Shown here one piece after another: positions 7,063 through 16,316 of a stretch of DNA of 64,000 nucleotides (the first letter of the stretch is position 1; each line of letters begins with the position of its first letter). The notes below the pieces were generated by a model that saw only the letters and a list, made by a program, of their open reading frames with translations, was not told where the DNA came from and ran no database searches. Origin of the DNA: Gammaproteobacteria bacterium (lineage in GTDB: Bacteria > Pseudomonadota > Gammaproteobacteria > JABHGC01); the NCBI GenBank assembly GCA_027077805.1, contig JALWTS010000033.1, positions 1 to 64,000 on the forward strand, written 5' to 3'. Position numbers and translations under genes: made by a program.

Positions 7063-8880
7063 ATGGAATTAGAAAATATTCGTAATATTGCCATTATTGC
7101 ACATGTCGATCATGGTAAAACCTCATTGGTTGATCAATTATTGCGTCAATCAGGCAGTATGGATCAACGCAAAGTACCCATTGATAGGGTCATGGACTCT
7201 AATGATTTAGAACGTGAGCGTGGTATTACCATTTTGGCTAAAAATACGGCAATCGAATGGAAAAACCATCATATCAATATTATTGATACGCCTGGACATG
7301 CTGATTTTGGGGGGGAAGTAGAACGGATTTTGTCAATGGTTGATTCCGTGTTATTACTAGTTGATGCCGTTGAAGGCCCTATGCCACAAACTCGTTTTGT
7401 TACCCAAAAAGCATTTGATTTAGGTTTATGTCCCATTGTCGTTGTCAATAAAATTGACAGGGCAGAAAGTCGTCCTGATTGGGTCATTGACCAGACCTTT
7501 GATTTGTTTGATCGTTTAGGAGCCAATGATGAGCAGTTAGATTTTCCAGTCATTTATACTTCGGCAATTGCAGGTTATGCGACGACTCAAGCAGATCAAA
7601 TGACAGATAACATGGACGTATTACTGGATTTGATTATTGAAAAAGTATCACCACCTAAAGTAAATCGAGAGGCAGGCTTTCAAATGCAAATTTCCAGTTT
7701 AGATTATAATAGTTATATGGGGATTATTGGCATTGGTCGAGTGCAACAAGGTCAAATGACTGCGAATTCATCGGTGATTGTAGTGGATCGTCAGGGGCAA
7801 CAGCGTTCTGCTAAAATATTGCAATTATTTGGTTTTTTAGGCTTGGAACGTTATGAAAAAGATCAGGTGCAAGCGGGAGAAATTATTGCTTGTACTGGCA
7901 TTGATCCATTACATATTTCTGATACTTTATGTGCACCTGATGCCGTAGAGGCCTTACCTGCTCTATCCGTGGAACAACCTACGGTTAAAATGATGTTTCA
8001 AGTCAATGATTCTCCGTTTGCAGGTAAAGAGGGGAAATTTGTAACCTCTCGTAAGTTACTAGAACGTTTGCAAAAAGAGCTATTATACAATGTTGCCTTA
8101 CAAGTGGAAGAAACGGATAATCCTGATTGTTTTGAAGTGTCAGGGCGAGGCGAGTTACATTTATCCATTTTAATTGAAAATATGCGACGTGAAGGTTATG
8201 AATTAGCCGTATCTCGACCACAAGTTATTTATCGTGAAGTCGATGGCGAATTATGTGAACCTATTGAATGGTTGAGTCTGGAAATTCAAACCCAACATCA
8301 AGGCGTGATTATGGAAACCTTGGGTGAGCGTTCAGGACATTTGGTCACATTAGAACCTTATGGTGACGATAGAATTCGTTTAGATTATAAAATTCCTGCC
8401 AAAAGCCTGATTGGGTTTCATACCGAATTTATCATTGCTACTTCGGGTAGTGGTATTATGCACCATGTATTTGACCATTATGCACCAGTTAAACAGCAAG
8501 ATTTTGCTAGCCGTAAACAAGGGGTCTTAGTGGCAAAATCAACGGGCAAAGCCTTAGCCTATGCCTTGTTTAATTTACAAGAACGAGGACGTTTAATTGT
8601 AGAACCAGGGGATCCATTTTATGAAGGTATGATTATTGGTTTGCATCGTCGTCATAATGATTTAGTGGTCAATCCAAGCAAAGCGAAACAATTAACGAAT
8701 ATTCGAGCATCAGGTAAAGATGATCATATTGTGTTAACCCCCGCATTAAAACTCAGTTTAGAACAGGCTTTAGAGTTTATTAATGAGGATGAATTGGTTG
8801 AAATTACGCCTAGCTCAATTCGACTTCGTAAAAAATATTTATTAGAACATCAACGTAAACAAAAAAAAACAAGACTATAA
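7063..8880 (+). CDS. typA: Ribosome-associated GTPase TypA/BipA
   Basis: Translational GTPase of the EF-G group, needed for ribosome assembly and growth under stress or cold. 605 residues, the family length. G1 [15 protein letters not shown], switch [16 protein letters not shown] and G4 NKID are all visible, followed by the beta-barrel, the EF-G-like alpha/beta domains and the BipA-specific C-terminal domain ([28 protein letters not shown] at the end). A TTG at 7051 opens the frame earlier, but homologues start close to [10 protein letters not shown], so the ATG at 7063 was preferred; the ribosome site is weak. A 7-G run lies at 7309-7315 in the switch II glycines. Confidence 0.97.
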   Translation: MELENIRNIAIIAHVDHGKTSLVDQLLRQSGSMDQRKVPIDRVMDSNDLERERGITILAKNTAIEWKNHHINIIDTPGHADFGGEVERILSMVDSVLLLVDAVEGPMPQTRFVTQKAFDLGLCPIVVVNKIDRAESRPDWVIDQTFDLFDRLGANDEQLDFPVIYTSAIAGYATTQADQMTDNMDVLLDLIIEKVSPPKVNREAGFQMQISSLDYNSYMGIIGIGRVQQGQMTANSSVIVVDRQGQQRSAKILQLFGFLGLERYEKDQVQAGEIIACTGIDPLHISDTLCAPDAVEALPALSVEQPTVKMMFQVNDSPFAGKEGKFVTSRKLLERLQKELLYNVALQVEETDNPDCFEVSGRGELHLSILIENMRREGYELAVSRPQVIYREVDGELCEPIEWLSLEIQTQHQGVIMETLGERSGHLVTLEPYGDDRIRLDYKIPAKSLIGFHTEFIIATSGSGIMHHVFDHYAPVKQQDFASRKQGVLVAKSTGKALAYALFNLQERGRLIVEPGDPFYEGMIIGLHRRHNDLVVNPSKAKQLTNIRASGKDDHIVLTPALKLSLEQALEFINEDELVEITPSSIRLRKKYLLEHQRKQKKTRL

Positions 8881-8910
8881 TTGATTCAATAATGCAATAG
8901 AAGTTTACTT

Positions 8911-11481
8911 ATGTCAATTCCTCGTATTTTATTTATTGAACCCTCAGTAACCCTACACCATGTCATTCGGCGTGCAATCGGTAAGGATTATGAAGTGATT
9001 CTTGCTAGAAGTTATGAGCAAGGCATTGAAATGTTACAAGAAAGTGTGCATAAACCTTTAAAACAACGATGGCATGGTGTGATTTTAGGTTGGCCGGGTG
9101 AAACGCAAGCCAGTGCGGATCAAAGTATTATTTTATTGGATGAACCACAATTTCGTCATTTGCCCGTTTTAGTATTAGCACTGGACAAAGATGCCGCAAT
9201 TCTTAATTGGGTGGTAAAACGTCGATTTACAGCACTGTTACGTTGGGAAGATTATAATGATTGCGCACTCTCTTTAGAAAAATTGTTGTCCTCTTCTATT
9301 TCTAATGAGAGTAAATTTGATAATGTGGACAGTAACATTGAAAATAAAAATATTCGGGTCTTATTTGTCGATGATTCGCCAACGGTACGAGCGTTATTTA
9401 AAAATTTATTACTTAAAAATGGTTATGAGGCAGAAACTGTCGCCTCAATTAAAGAGGCACTACATAAAGCTCAAAATCAACATTATGATATTGCCATTGT
9501 GGATTATTTTATGCCCGGAGGTAATGGTGATGAGCTTTGTCGCAAGTTAAGAGATGATGTGCGTACCGCTTCCATTCTAGTGGCAATTTTTACGGGGATT
9601 TATCACGATCAAGTGATCAAAGATGCCCTAGATGCCGGTGCGATGGAATGTATGTTTAAAAATGAAGCCAATGAGTTATTTATTGCTCGTATGGAAGCAA
9701 TGACTCGGGTAATCTATTCCAGACGCTCGGTGGAAAAAGAACAAAAACGTTTAGAAGGTATTTTGAGTTCGGTTGGAGATGGCGTTTATGGGGTCAATAA
9801 TGAAGGTAAGATCACCTTTATTAACCCTGCGGCGAAAAAGATTTTAGGCTATACCACCAAGGGTTTAGGTTTTAAAGACCCTTTGTTTATTGAAAAAACG
9901 CCCCATGAATTATTTCATTATGCAAACGCTGAAGGTACCGCACATACGATTGAATCCTGTTTTTTAACCCAAGCCTATGGTTTAGGCGATGTGTTACATG
10001 GTTGGGAAACGGTATTTTGGAGTGCCAAGAAAAAGCCAATTCCAGTCGAATGTACGGTTTACCCGTTATATATTGAGGGCAATAAAGAAGGGGCTGTGAT
10101 TGCATTTCGGGATATTTCGGAACGTAAACTATTGGAAGAAGAACTAAAATGGCGGATTAATCATGATCATTTAACCAAATTGCCCAATCGTTATTATTTT
10201 GATGAAGAATTGAAAAAAGAAGTGTGGCGTTTAAAGCGTAGTGAGGAAGTCAGTGCTTTACTCTATATGGATTTAGATCGATTTAAATATATCAATGATA
10301 CCGCAGGTCATTCCGCAGGGGATAAATTATTAGTTGAAGTTGGACGGCAATTATCCACTCGATTACGAAAATCTGATATGTTAGCACGTTTAGGTGGTGA
10401 TGAATTTGCAATTTTATTGCGTAATATTGGGGAGGCGGATGCCTATAATTTAGCGGAACAATTTTTATCAACTTTGCGTGATTATGAGTTTTGTTGTGTA
10501 GGTAAACAGTATAAAGTGGATGGTAGTATTGGTATTGCCTTAATTAGTCGCCATGTTAAAAGCCCTGATGAAGTGTTATCTAATGCGGATATTGCTTGTC
10601 ATCTCGCTAAACAAAAAGGGACGAATCAATGTCATATCTATGTTGCGGAAAGTGATGAAAAAGAAGCGATGGATATGGATTTAGGTTGGTCAGCACGTTT
10701 GCACCATGCTTTAGAAACCGATCAGTTTGTATTGTTTTTTCAACCGATTATCCCTATTGCTCCGATTGTGGCAAAAGAATTGCCTCAAGAGGGTGGTGAT
10801 TTCCGAAAAATTGTTGATGTGGATCAATTAACTGAACCCGTACATTACGAAGTGTTAGTAAGAATGCGTAATGCGACGACCAATGAATTGATTGCCCCTA
10901 ACGCATTTATTCCTACCGCAGAACGTTTTAATATGATGCGTCAAATTGATCGCTGGATTTTTATTCATGCCTTGCAAGCATTACAACAACAACAACAATT
11001 AGGGAATCGCATTCACTTAGGCATTAATTTATCAGGCAACAGTATGGATGATGATAAGTTATTGCCCTTTATCACGGAAATGTTTGCGAAATATGATATT
11101 GACACGGATTGTGTGTTATTTGAAATTACTGAAACCTCCGCTATTTCCAATATTCGTGCGGCTCAAAAATTAATTCAAGAGCTTAGAGGTTTAGGTTGTC
11201 GCTTTGCTTTGGATGATTTTGGTTGTGGCTTTAGTTCATTTTCACATTTAAAACATTTGCCTGTGGACTTTATTAAAATTGATGGCATGTTTGTGCAAGG
11301 CATGGTGAGTGATCCTATGGATCAAGCAATGGTAAGGGCAGTCAATGATATTGCCCATTCAACAGGAAAGAAAACCATTGCAGAATATGTTGAAAATGCG
11401 GAAATTGTTAAACTACTCAGTAGCTATGGTGTTGACTATATTCAAGGTTATTATGTAGGTAAGCCATCACAAGATTTTTAA
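8911..11481 (+). CDS. Receiver-PAS-GGDEF-EAL c-di-GMP enzyme (FimX-like layout)
   Basis: 856 residues, no membrane segments. Order: a pseudo-receiver (about 4-125) lacking the phospho-acceptor Asp; a proper receiver (about 147-265) with DDS, phospho-site Asp in IVDYFMPGGNG, and the Thr and Lys; a PAS domain (about 280-400); GGDEF (about 415-580) with LARLGGDEF and an RKSD inhibitory site five residues before it; EAL (about 605-850) with EVLVR, INLSG, FEITE, DDFG, FIKID, TIAEYVE and IQGYY. Both domains keep all expected catalytic residues, so both synthesis and breakdown of c-di-GMP are possible, switched by phosphorylation. The layout resembles FimX, the type IV pilus/twitching regulator, but FimX has a degenerate GGDEF. 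Three nt separate it from the next gene. Confidence 0.93.
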   Translation: MSIPRILFIEPSVTLHHVIRRAIGKDYEVILARSYEQGIEMLQESVHKPLKQRWHGVILGWPGETQASADQSIILLDEPQFRHLPVLVLALDKDAAILNWVVKRRFTALLRWEDYNDCALSLEKLLSSSISNESKFDNVDSNIENKNIRVLFVDDSPTVRALFKNLLLKNGYEAETVASIKEALHKAQNQHYDIAIVDYFMPGGNGDELCRKLRDDVRTASILVAIFTGIYHDQVIKDALDAGAMECMFKNEANELFIARMEAMTRVIYSRRSVEKEQKRLEGILSSVGDGVYGVNNEGKITFINPAAKKILGYTTKGLGFKDPLFIEKTPHELFHYANAEGTAHTIESCFLTQAYGLGDVLHGWETVFWSAKKKPIPVECTVYPLYIEGNKEGAVIAFRDISERKLLEEELKWRINHDHLTKLPNRYYFDEELKKEVWRLKRSEEVSALLYMDLDRFKYINDTAGHSAGDKLLVEVGRQLSTRLRKSDMLARLGGDEFAILLRNIGEADAYNLAEQFLSTLRDYEFCCVGKQYKVDGSIGIALISRHVKSPDEVLSNADIACHLAKQKGTNQCHIYVAESDEKEAMDMDLGWSARLHHALETDQFVLFFQPIIPIAPIVAKELPQEGGDFRKIVDVDQLTEPVHYEVLVRMRNATTNELIAPNAFIPTAERFNMMRQIDRWIFIHALQALQQQQQLGNRIHLGINLSGNSMDDDKLLPFITEMFAKYDIDTDCVLFEITETSAISNIRAAQKLIQELRGLGCRFALDDFGCGFSSFSHLKHLPVDFIKIDGMFVQGMVSDPMDQAMVRAVNDIAHSTGKKTIAEYVENAEIVKLLSSYGVDYIQGYYVGKPSQDF

Positions 11482-11483
11482 TT

Positions 11484-13394
11484 ATGAATAAATTTGAGCA
11501 ATTATTTAATCGTTTACCCGTTAGTTTAACCTGCCATTTGCTATTAGGTGTCTTATTTGTTCATGCCGTTATTATTCCTTTGTTATTTGCCACCGTTTTA
11601 CATGTCATTATTAATATTTATGAACAAGACTTTTCTGACTATCTTGATGATTATGCTGACGTTGTAATTTATAGTTTGCAGATACATTCAACGCCTAATA
11701 TTGATGACGTGCCTAGCCATATTCGTAAACTCATTAAAGCGATTGAAGTCAAGCAACAACAAGAAATCGTTTTTCGTTTCCAAACAAGTGAAAAATATCC
11801 TAATGATAAGGCTTATAAGCTACAGCGATTGCAGAACCATAAATTATGGACCATTTATTTTAATAAACAGGCTTTAGTGAAAAATCGAGTTTTTAGTACT
11901 AAATTAGCACTAGCCGTCATTTTTAGTTATGTGGTATTAGCTTTTTTGGTGGTATTCTATCTACGGCGAACCTTAGTTGATCCTCTGATTTCTTTACGTC
12001 ATTCTTCTGCTAGAGTAGCGGCGGGTAATTTTGATGTGCAATTAAATGTGGCAAGCAGTTTACCCGAGTTAGTTGGTTTAGCGAATGATCTTAATCATAT
12101 GCGTAGTGAATTAGTGCAACAAACCGCAGCCTTACAATATGAGGCTTTACATGATACTTTAACCCATTTACCTAATCGTGGTGCTACCCAAGAAGTCATT
12201 GAACGTGAACATGCCCGATGCTTACGGCATCAAGGCAGTTATACATTAATGTTATTTGATTTAGACCATTTCAAATCGGTGAATGATAACTATGGTCATA
12301 ATGCGGGGGATGAGGTTTTAGTCTCAGTGGCAAAAATTGCTTTAAATACGCTAAGAGAAGCCGATACCGTAGGACGCTGGGGGGGGGAAGAATTTTTATG
12401 TGTATTCCCAGATATGCCTGCGGATCAAGCGTTAGTCGTCGCACAGCGTTTGCGTAAGGAAATTGAAACAACGACGATTTGTGCGGAACAACATGAACTT
12501 AATGTTACGATTAGTGCAGGTTTAGCCTGTTATCCCAATGATGGTGAATCAATTGATAAGTTATTACAAACCGCTGATAATCGTTTATATGAAGCAAAAC
12601 GCAGTGGTCGTAATCGAGTGATTTGCCAATATACTGAAAAAGATAATGACGGGAGTTCAATCGCAAGTAAAATTGAACTTGCTTTACAGCAAGGTCGGAT
12701 TCATAGTGTCTTTCAACCCATTGTTGCTGCCCAAACTTGTGAAATTGTTGCCTATGAAGCCTTTGCTAGAATTTGTTTAGAAGCCGATCAAAAAATGTTA
12801 GTTGCCGAAAAATTTATTGAATCAGCCATTCAATTAAATTTAATCCACAAAATTGATCAAGAAGTCATTCTGCAAACCATTGTTCATTGCCAACGTTTAA
12901 TGCAAACCAAACAAAAAATGTTTAAGTTTTTTGTCAATATTTCCCCTGATTTATTACGTTATCCTGAAACTATTAATAAACTCATTGAAAATATCAATGA
13001 AGAATGTAAACTTTGTAATATAAAAAAACCATTATTAGTCATTGAACTTTCAGAAAAGCATTTAACTAAAAATATTAGTGTAACGAGAACCTTGTTAATG
13101 CCATTTATTGATGCAGGCGTAGAGCTTGCGATTGATGATTTTGGTTGTGGTCAATTATCCTTTCACTATCTCGCTGAATTGCCTGCAACCTATCTACGAA
13201 TTGACACCCATTTAATTCAACGACTTGATACCGATAAAAAAGCCCAAACTATTGTGAAAGGAATTCAATCCATTGCCGATGGTTTGGAGGTAACGACAAT
13301 TGCGGGTTATATTGAAAATGATAAAACCTTTGATATACTAAGGGATTTAGGCGTGCATTGGGTGCAGGGGTATCAGTTTGGTCGACCTGAGTAG
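11484..13394 (+). CDS. Membrane HAMP-GGDEF-EAL protein with degenerate EAL
   Basis: 636 residues: TM1 (about 14-47), a short periplasmic segment (about 48-135), TM2 (about 138-160), HAMP (about 160-215), GGDEF (about 230-385) with WGGEEF and an READ inhibitory site five residues upstream, and EAL (about 395-636). The GGDEF looks active. In the EAL domain EAFAR, VNISP, IELSE and DDFG are kept, but the Lys of IKID is Arg (LRID) and the Glu of IAE is Gly (IAGYIEN), 20 residues before the conserved Gln (VQGY). Loss of these two residues normally abolishes phosphodiesterase activity, so the domain may be a c-di-GMP or protein-binding sensor. It is coupled to the preceding gene. A 9-G run (12379-12387) encodes the GGEEF glycines. 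Confidence 0.92.
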   Translation: MNKFEQLFNRLPVSLTCHLLLGVLFVHAVIIPLLFATVLHVIINIYEQDFSDYLDDYADVVIYSLQIHSTPNIDDVPSHIRKLIKAIEVKQQQEIVFRFQTSEKYPNDKAYKLQRLQNHKLWTIYFNKQALVKNRVFSTKLALAVIFSYVVLAFLVVFYLRRTLVDPLISLRHSSARVAAGNFDVQLNVASSLPELVGLANDLNHMRSELVQQTAALQYEALHDTLTHLPNRGATQEVIEREHARCLRHQGSYTLMLFDLDHFKSVNDNYGHNAGDEVLVSVAKIALNTLREADTVGRWGGEEFLCVFPDMPADQALVVAQRLRKEIETTTICAEQHELNVTISAGLACYPNDGESIDKLLQTADNRLYEAKRSGRNRVICQYTEKDNDGSSIASKIELALQQGRIHSVFQPIVAAQTCEIVAYEAFARICLEADQKMLVAEKFIESAIQLNLIHKIDQEVILQTIVHCQRLMQTKQKMFKFFVNISPDLLRYPETINKLIENINEECKLCNIKKPLLVIELSEKHLTKNISVTRTLLMPFIDAGVELAIDDFGCGQLSFHYLAELPATYLRIDTHLIQRLDTDKKAQTIVKGIQSIADGLEVTTIAGYIENDKTFDILRDLGVHWVQGYQFGRPE

Positions 13395-13467
13395 TGAGGT
13401 GAGTAAACAACCGTTAAAACGGTTATAATAAACCAAAATAGCAATATTCAACTTAGGATCAAATCAC

Positions 13468-14265
13468 ATGGATAGTTTTCAAGCAATTGTACTGGCTTTA
13501 GTACAAGGATTGACTGAGTTTTTGCCGATTTCTAGCTCTGCTCATTTAATTTTAGTTCCTGTCATTTTTGATTGGCCTGATCAAGGGGTAGCATTTGATG
13601 TCGCTGTGCATGTTGGTACTTTGATCGCAGTTTTGGCTTATTTTCGGCAAGAAGTTTGGCAATTATTATATCAATGGTTTGCGTCAGGCTTTAGTCGTCA
13701 TCAAACTCAAGACAGTCGTTTAGCTTGGTGGATTATTTTAGCAACGATTCCTGTGGGATTAGTTGGCTTATTATTAAAAGATCAAATTGGGTTGTATTTG
13801 CGTGGTGAATTAGTCATTGCTTGGGCAACAATAGGATTTGGTCTATTGCTAGGCTTGGCGAGTGATCTAAATAAAGCTAAATATAATGAATATCAACTTA
13901 ATTGGCAAATGGCATTAGCCATTGGTGGGGCACAAGCCTTGGCATTAATTCCAGGTACTTCACGTTCGGGTATCACTATTACAATGGGACTATTGCTCGG
14001 TTTAAGCCCCCAAGCTGCGGCACGGTTTTCATTTTTATTATCAATGCCAATCATTGTCTTGGCAGGGGGACTGGTGAGTTTGGATTTATTGCAACAAGCA
14101 AAGCCAGTTCATTGGAATTTATTTGCTTTAGGGGTAGGCATATCTGCGATGAGTGCGTATTTGTCCATTCACTATTTTTTAAAATTATTAAATAATATTG
14201 GCATGATGCCATTTGTGATTTATCGCTTGTTACTAGGCGTGGTATTGTTTGTATTATTTTGCTAA
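13468..14265 (+). CDS. uppP: Undecaprenyl-diphosphatase UppP/BacA
   Basis: Removes one phosphate from undecaprenyl diphosphate at the inner membrane, recycling the lipid carrier for peptidoglycan and other envelope polymers; also linked to bacitracin resistance. 265 residues, about eight hydrophobic segments, with both family motifs: GLTEFLPISSSAHL (14-27) and the second signature PGTSRSGITITMG (about 165-177). Convergent with the VanZ-like gene, overlapping it by 4 nt at the stops. A weak hairpin ACCGTTAAAACGGT lies upstream of the start. Confidence 0.97.
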   Translation: MDSFQAIVLALVQGLTEFLPISSSAHLILVPVIFDWPDQGVAFDVAVHVGTLIAVLAYFRQEVWQLLYQWFASGFSRHQTQDSRLAWWIILATIPVGLVGLLLKDQIGLYLRGELVIAWATIGFGLLLGLASDLNKAKYNEYQLNWQMALAIGGAQALALIPGTSRSGITITMGLLLGLSPQAAARFSFLLSMPIIVLAGGLVSLDLLQQAKPVHWNLFALGVGISAMSAYLSIHYFLKLLNNIGMMPFVIYRLLLGVVLFVLFC

Positions 14266-14621
14266 GAATTTGATAATTTTAGCAAGCCAAACATACAAAG
14301 TATGCCTAAACTATTGGCAATAAAATCCGAAAAATCCATGGAACGGTAACTGGTGAATGATTGTAAAATTTCTAAAGTTCCCCCTAAGCCAATTAACATC
14401 AATGCCAAGCCAATCTTGTGATAGGATAAAAATGGATGGGCAAACCACCAAAATAGTCCAGCATAAACAGTAAAATGCAATAGTTTGTCATATCCCAAAA
14501 TTATGGGTGGACTTGCTGGGGTGGGGATTAAAGATAAGACACTAATGATCATAATCCATAGCCAAGCGAGTAAATGCCAATAAGGTTTAATCGGCTGTAA
14601 ATATTGGGTAAATGTTAACAT
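14262..14621 (-). CDS. VanZ-like membrane protein
   Basis: 119 residues with four predicted membrane segments (about 18-38, 48-65, 69-88, 98-115). VanZ family features: SLIPTP after TM1, GYDKLLHFTVYAGL before TM2, ILQSFTSYRSMDFSDFIANS before TM4. Named after the teicoplanin-resistance protein VanZ, but most members are widespread envelope proteins of unknown function. The start overlaps the purK stop by 7 nt, so it is probably translated with purE-purK. Confidence 0.85.
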   Translation of the reverse strand: MLTFTQYLQPIKPYWHLLAWLWIMIISVLSLIPTPASPPIILGYDKLLHFTVYAGLFWWFAHPFLSYHKIGLALMLIGLGGTLEILQSFTSYRSMDFSDFIANSLGILCMFGLLKLSNS

Positions 14622-15736
14622 AATCGCTCCAAAATCTTTTGTGCTGTCATGGTTGCAGTTTCAAGGTTATCGTCTAATATACAAAAATGTCCCATTTTAC
14701 GTCCCGCTCTGGCGTGTTGTTTGCCATAAAGATGTAATTTAGCATTCGCTTGTTGTAAAACAACTTGCCAATTAGGGGTGGGTTGCCATAAATCCCCTAA
14801 TAAATTAACCATTACGATAGGTGATAATAATTTCACACTGCCAAAGGGTAAATCTGTTAGCATTCTGACTTGTTGTTCAAATTGTGAGCTAATGCAAGCA
14901 TCCATCGTATAATGCCCACTATTGTGTGGTCTTGGGGCAATTTCATTCACCAATAAGTCATTGTTTTTGGTAATAAAAAACTCCACTGCCATAATACCAC
15001 AATAATCTAAAGCATTCGCAATATCAATCGCCATTTGTTGCAGTTGTTGACTTTGAACTGGGCTAATATTAGCAGGTACTTTGCTTATGGCTAAAATGCC
15101 GTTAATATGTTGGTTTTCAGCAATAGGGTAGGTTTGGGTATGACCCTGAAAATCTCTTGCTAGTATGACGGACACTTCTTGTTTTAAATCGACTTGTTGT
15201 TCTAAAACGCAAGGTTTATTCTCCATAGCAATAAAGGCGGTTTTTACGTCTTTTGCATTTGCTACTCGATATTGCCCTTTGCCATCATAACCCAATGAGG
15301 CACGTTTTAAAATATAAGGTGCTACGAATTGCTGACAAGCACTATCAATTTCATCGAAATGATTGATGGGACAAAATGGTGCGGTAGCAAGTTTGTTTTG
15401 ATGAATGAAATTTTTCTCTAAAATTCGATTTTGGGTTATTGCTAAAGCCTTAGCAGACGGTCGTACCACACTATTTTGGGCTAATACATTTAAACTTTCA
15501 GTAGGAATATTTTCAAATTCAGTGGTAATTGCCTGACACTGTTGGCCTAGTTGTGCGAGTGCCGTTTGATCTTGATAGTTTGCTTTCAGATGCTTATCGG
15601 CAATTAATCCTGCGGGACTATTCGGATCGGGATCTAAAACCATGACTTGATACCCCATCATTCTTGCCGTAATGGTAAAAAACCGTCCTAATTGACCACC
15701 ACCTAAAATACCTAAAGTTGCGTTTGGGTAAATCAT
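14615..15736 (-). CDS. purK: N5-carboxyaminoimidazole ribonucleotide synthase PurK
   Basis: Purine biosynthesis: ATP and bicarbonate plus AIR give N5-CAIR, the substrate of PurE. 373 residues, ATP-grasp fold: N-terminal TLGILGGGQLGRFFTITAR, the ATP-binding lid ILKRASLGYDGKGQYRV, and the metal/phosphate residues around LVNEIAPRPHNSGHYTMDAC. Downstream of purE with a 2-nt gap, an operon arrangement common across bacteria. The start matches the family N-terminus. Confidence 0.97.
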   Translation of the reverse strand: MIYPNATLGILGGGQLGRFFTITARMMGYQVMVLDPDPNSPAGLIADKHLKANYQDQTALAQLGQQCQAITTEFENIPTESLNVLAQNSVVRPSAKALAITQNRILEKNFIHQNKLATAPFCPINHFDEIDSACQQFVAPYILKRASLGYDGKGQYRVANAKDVKTAFIAMENKPCVLEQQVDLKQEVSVILARDFQGHTQTYPIAENQHINGILAISKVPANISPVQSQQLQQMAIDIANALDYCGIMAVEFFITKNNDLLVNEIAPRPHNSGHYTMDACISSQFEQQVRMLTDLPFGSVKLLSPIVMVNLLGDLWQPTPNWQVVLQQANAKLHLYGKQHARAGRKMGHFCILDDNLETATMTAQKILERLC

Positions 15737-15738
15737 GA

Positions 15739-16233
15739 CTAGTTCTCTGGGGGTAAACTCATTGCTAATACTGATTGGGCTTGTTGTTGCCGAAATTGTT
15801 CTAATTGTGTTGCTAATACGGCATTTGTGTTGGCTAACATAGAAATAGCAAATAAAGCCGCATTCGTTGCCCCAGCTTCGCCAATGGCAAAAGTGGCAAC
15901 GGGGACGCCTTTTGGCATTTGTACAATAGATAATAAAGAATCTTGACCTTTAAGATAACGGGAAGGCACAGGAACGCCTAAAACAGGGACCGTAGTTTTA
16001 GCGGCTAACATCCCAGCTAAATGGGCCGCACCACCAGCCCCTGCAATAATGGCCTGTAAACCTCTTGGTTGGGCTTCTTCGGCATATTCAAATAATAACT
16101 CTGGTGTACGATGAGCCGACACCACTCGATATTCATGTTTCACGCCAAAGTTTTCCAGTTGTTGTACGGCATACTGCATAATGGGCCAATCACTATGACT
16201 TCCCATTACTACGCCAACTAATGGTTGACTCAT
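15739..16233 (-). CDS. purE: N5-CAIR mutase PurE
   Basis: Converts N5-CAIR to CAIR in purine synthesis, working with PurK. About 164 residues; class I PurE motifs VGVVMGSHSDWPIM at the N-terminus, VVSAHRTPE, and IIAGAGGAAHLAGMLAA, then GVPVATFAIGEAGATNAAL. A TTG at 16239 also opens the frame, but AAAGGA lies six bases before the ATG at 16233, which was chosen. First gene of purE-purK-vanZ-like. Confidence 0.97.
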   Translation of the reverse strand: MSQPLVGVVMGSHSDWPIMQYAVQQLENFGVKHEYRVVSAHRTPELLFEYAEEAQPRGLQAIIAGAGGAAHLAGMLAAKTTVPVLGVPVPSRYLKGQDSLLSIVQMPKGVPVATFAIGEAGATNAALFAISMLANTNAVLATQLEQFRQQQAQSVLAMSLPPEN

Positions 16234-16316
16234 AATCAATCCTTTAAAAATTCTTTATCTTTAATATATTAAATGTAGTGCTGTTAGTAGTTTCGGTCAA
16301 TAAACGCTTGAACACT

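Noticed and set aside
7269-7553. Antisense ORF in typA and similar long antisense frames in topA, hslU and the RND gene
   Set aside because: They lie wholly inside clear genes on the other strand and have no ribosome sites or recognisable domains.
13411-13426. Short hairpin AACCGTT/AACGGTT before uppP as a terminator
   Set aside because: Six or seven weak base pairs and no T run; too weak to support.
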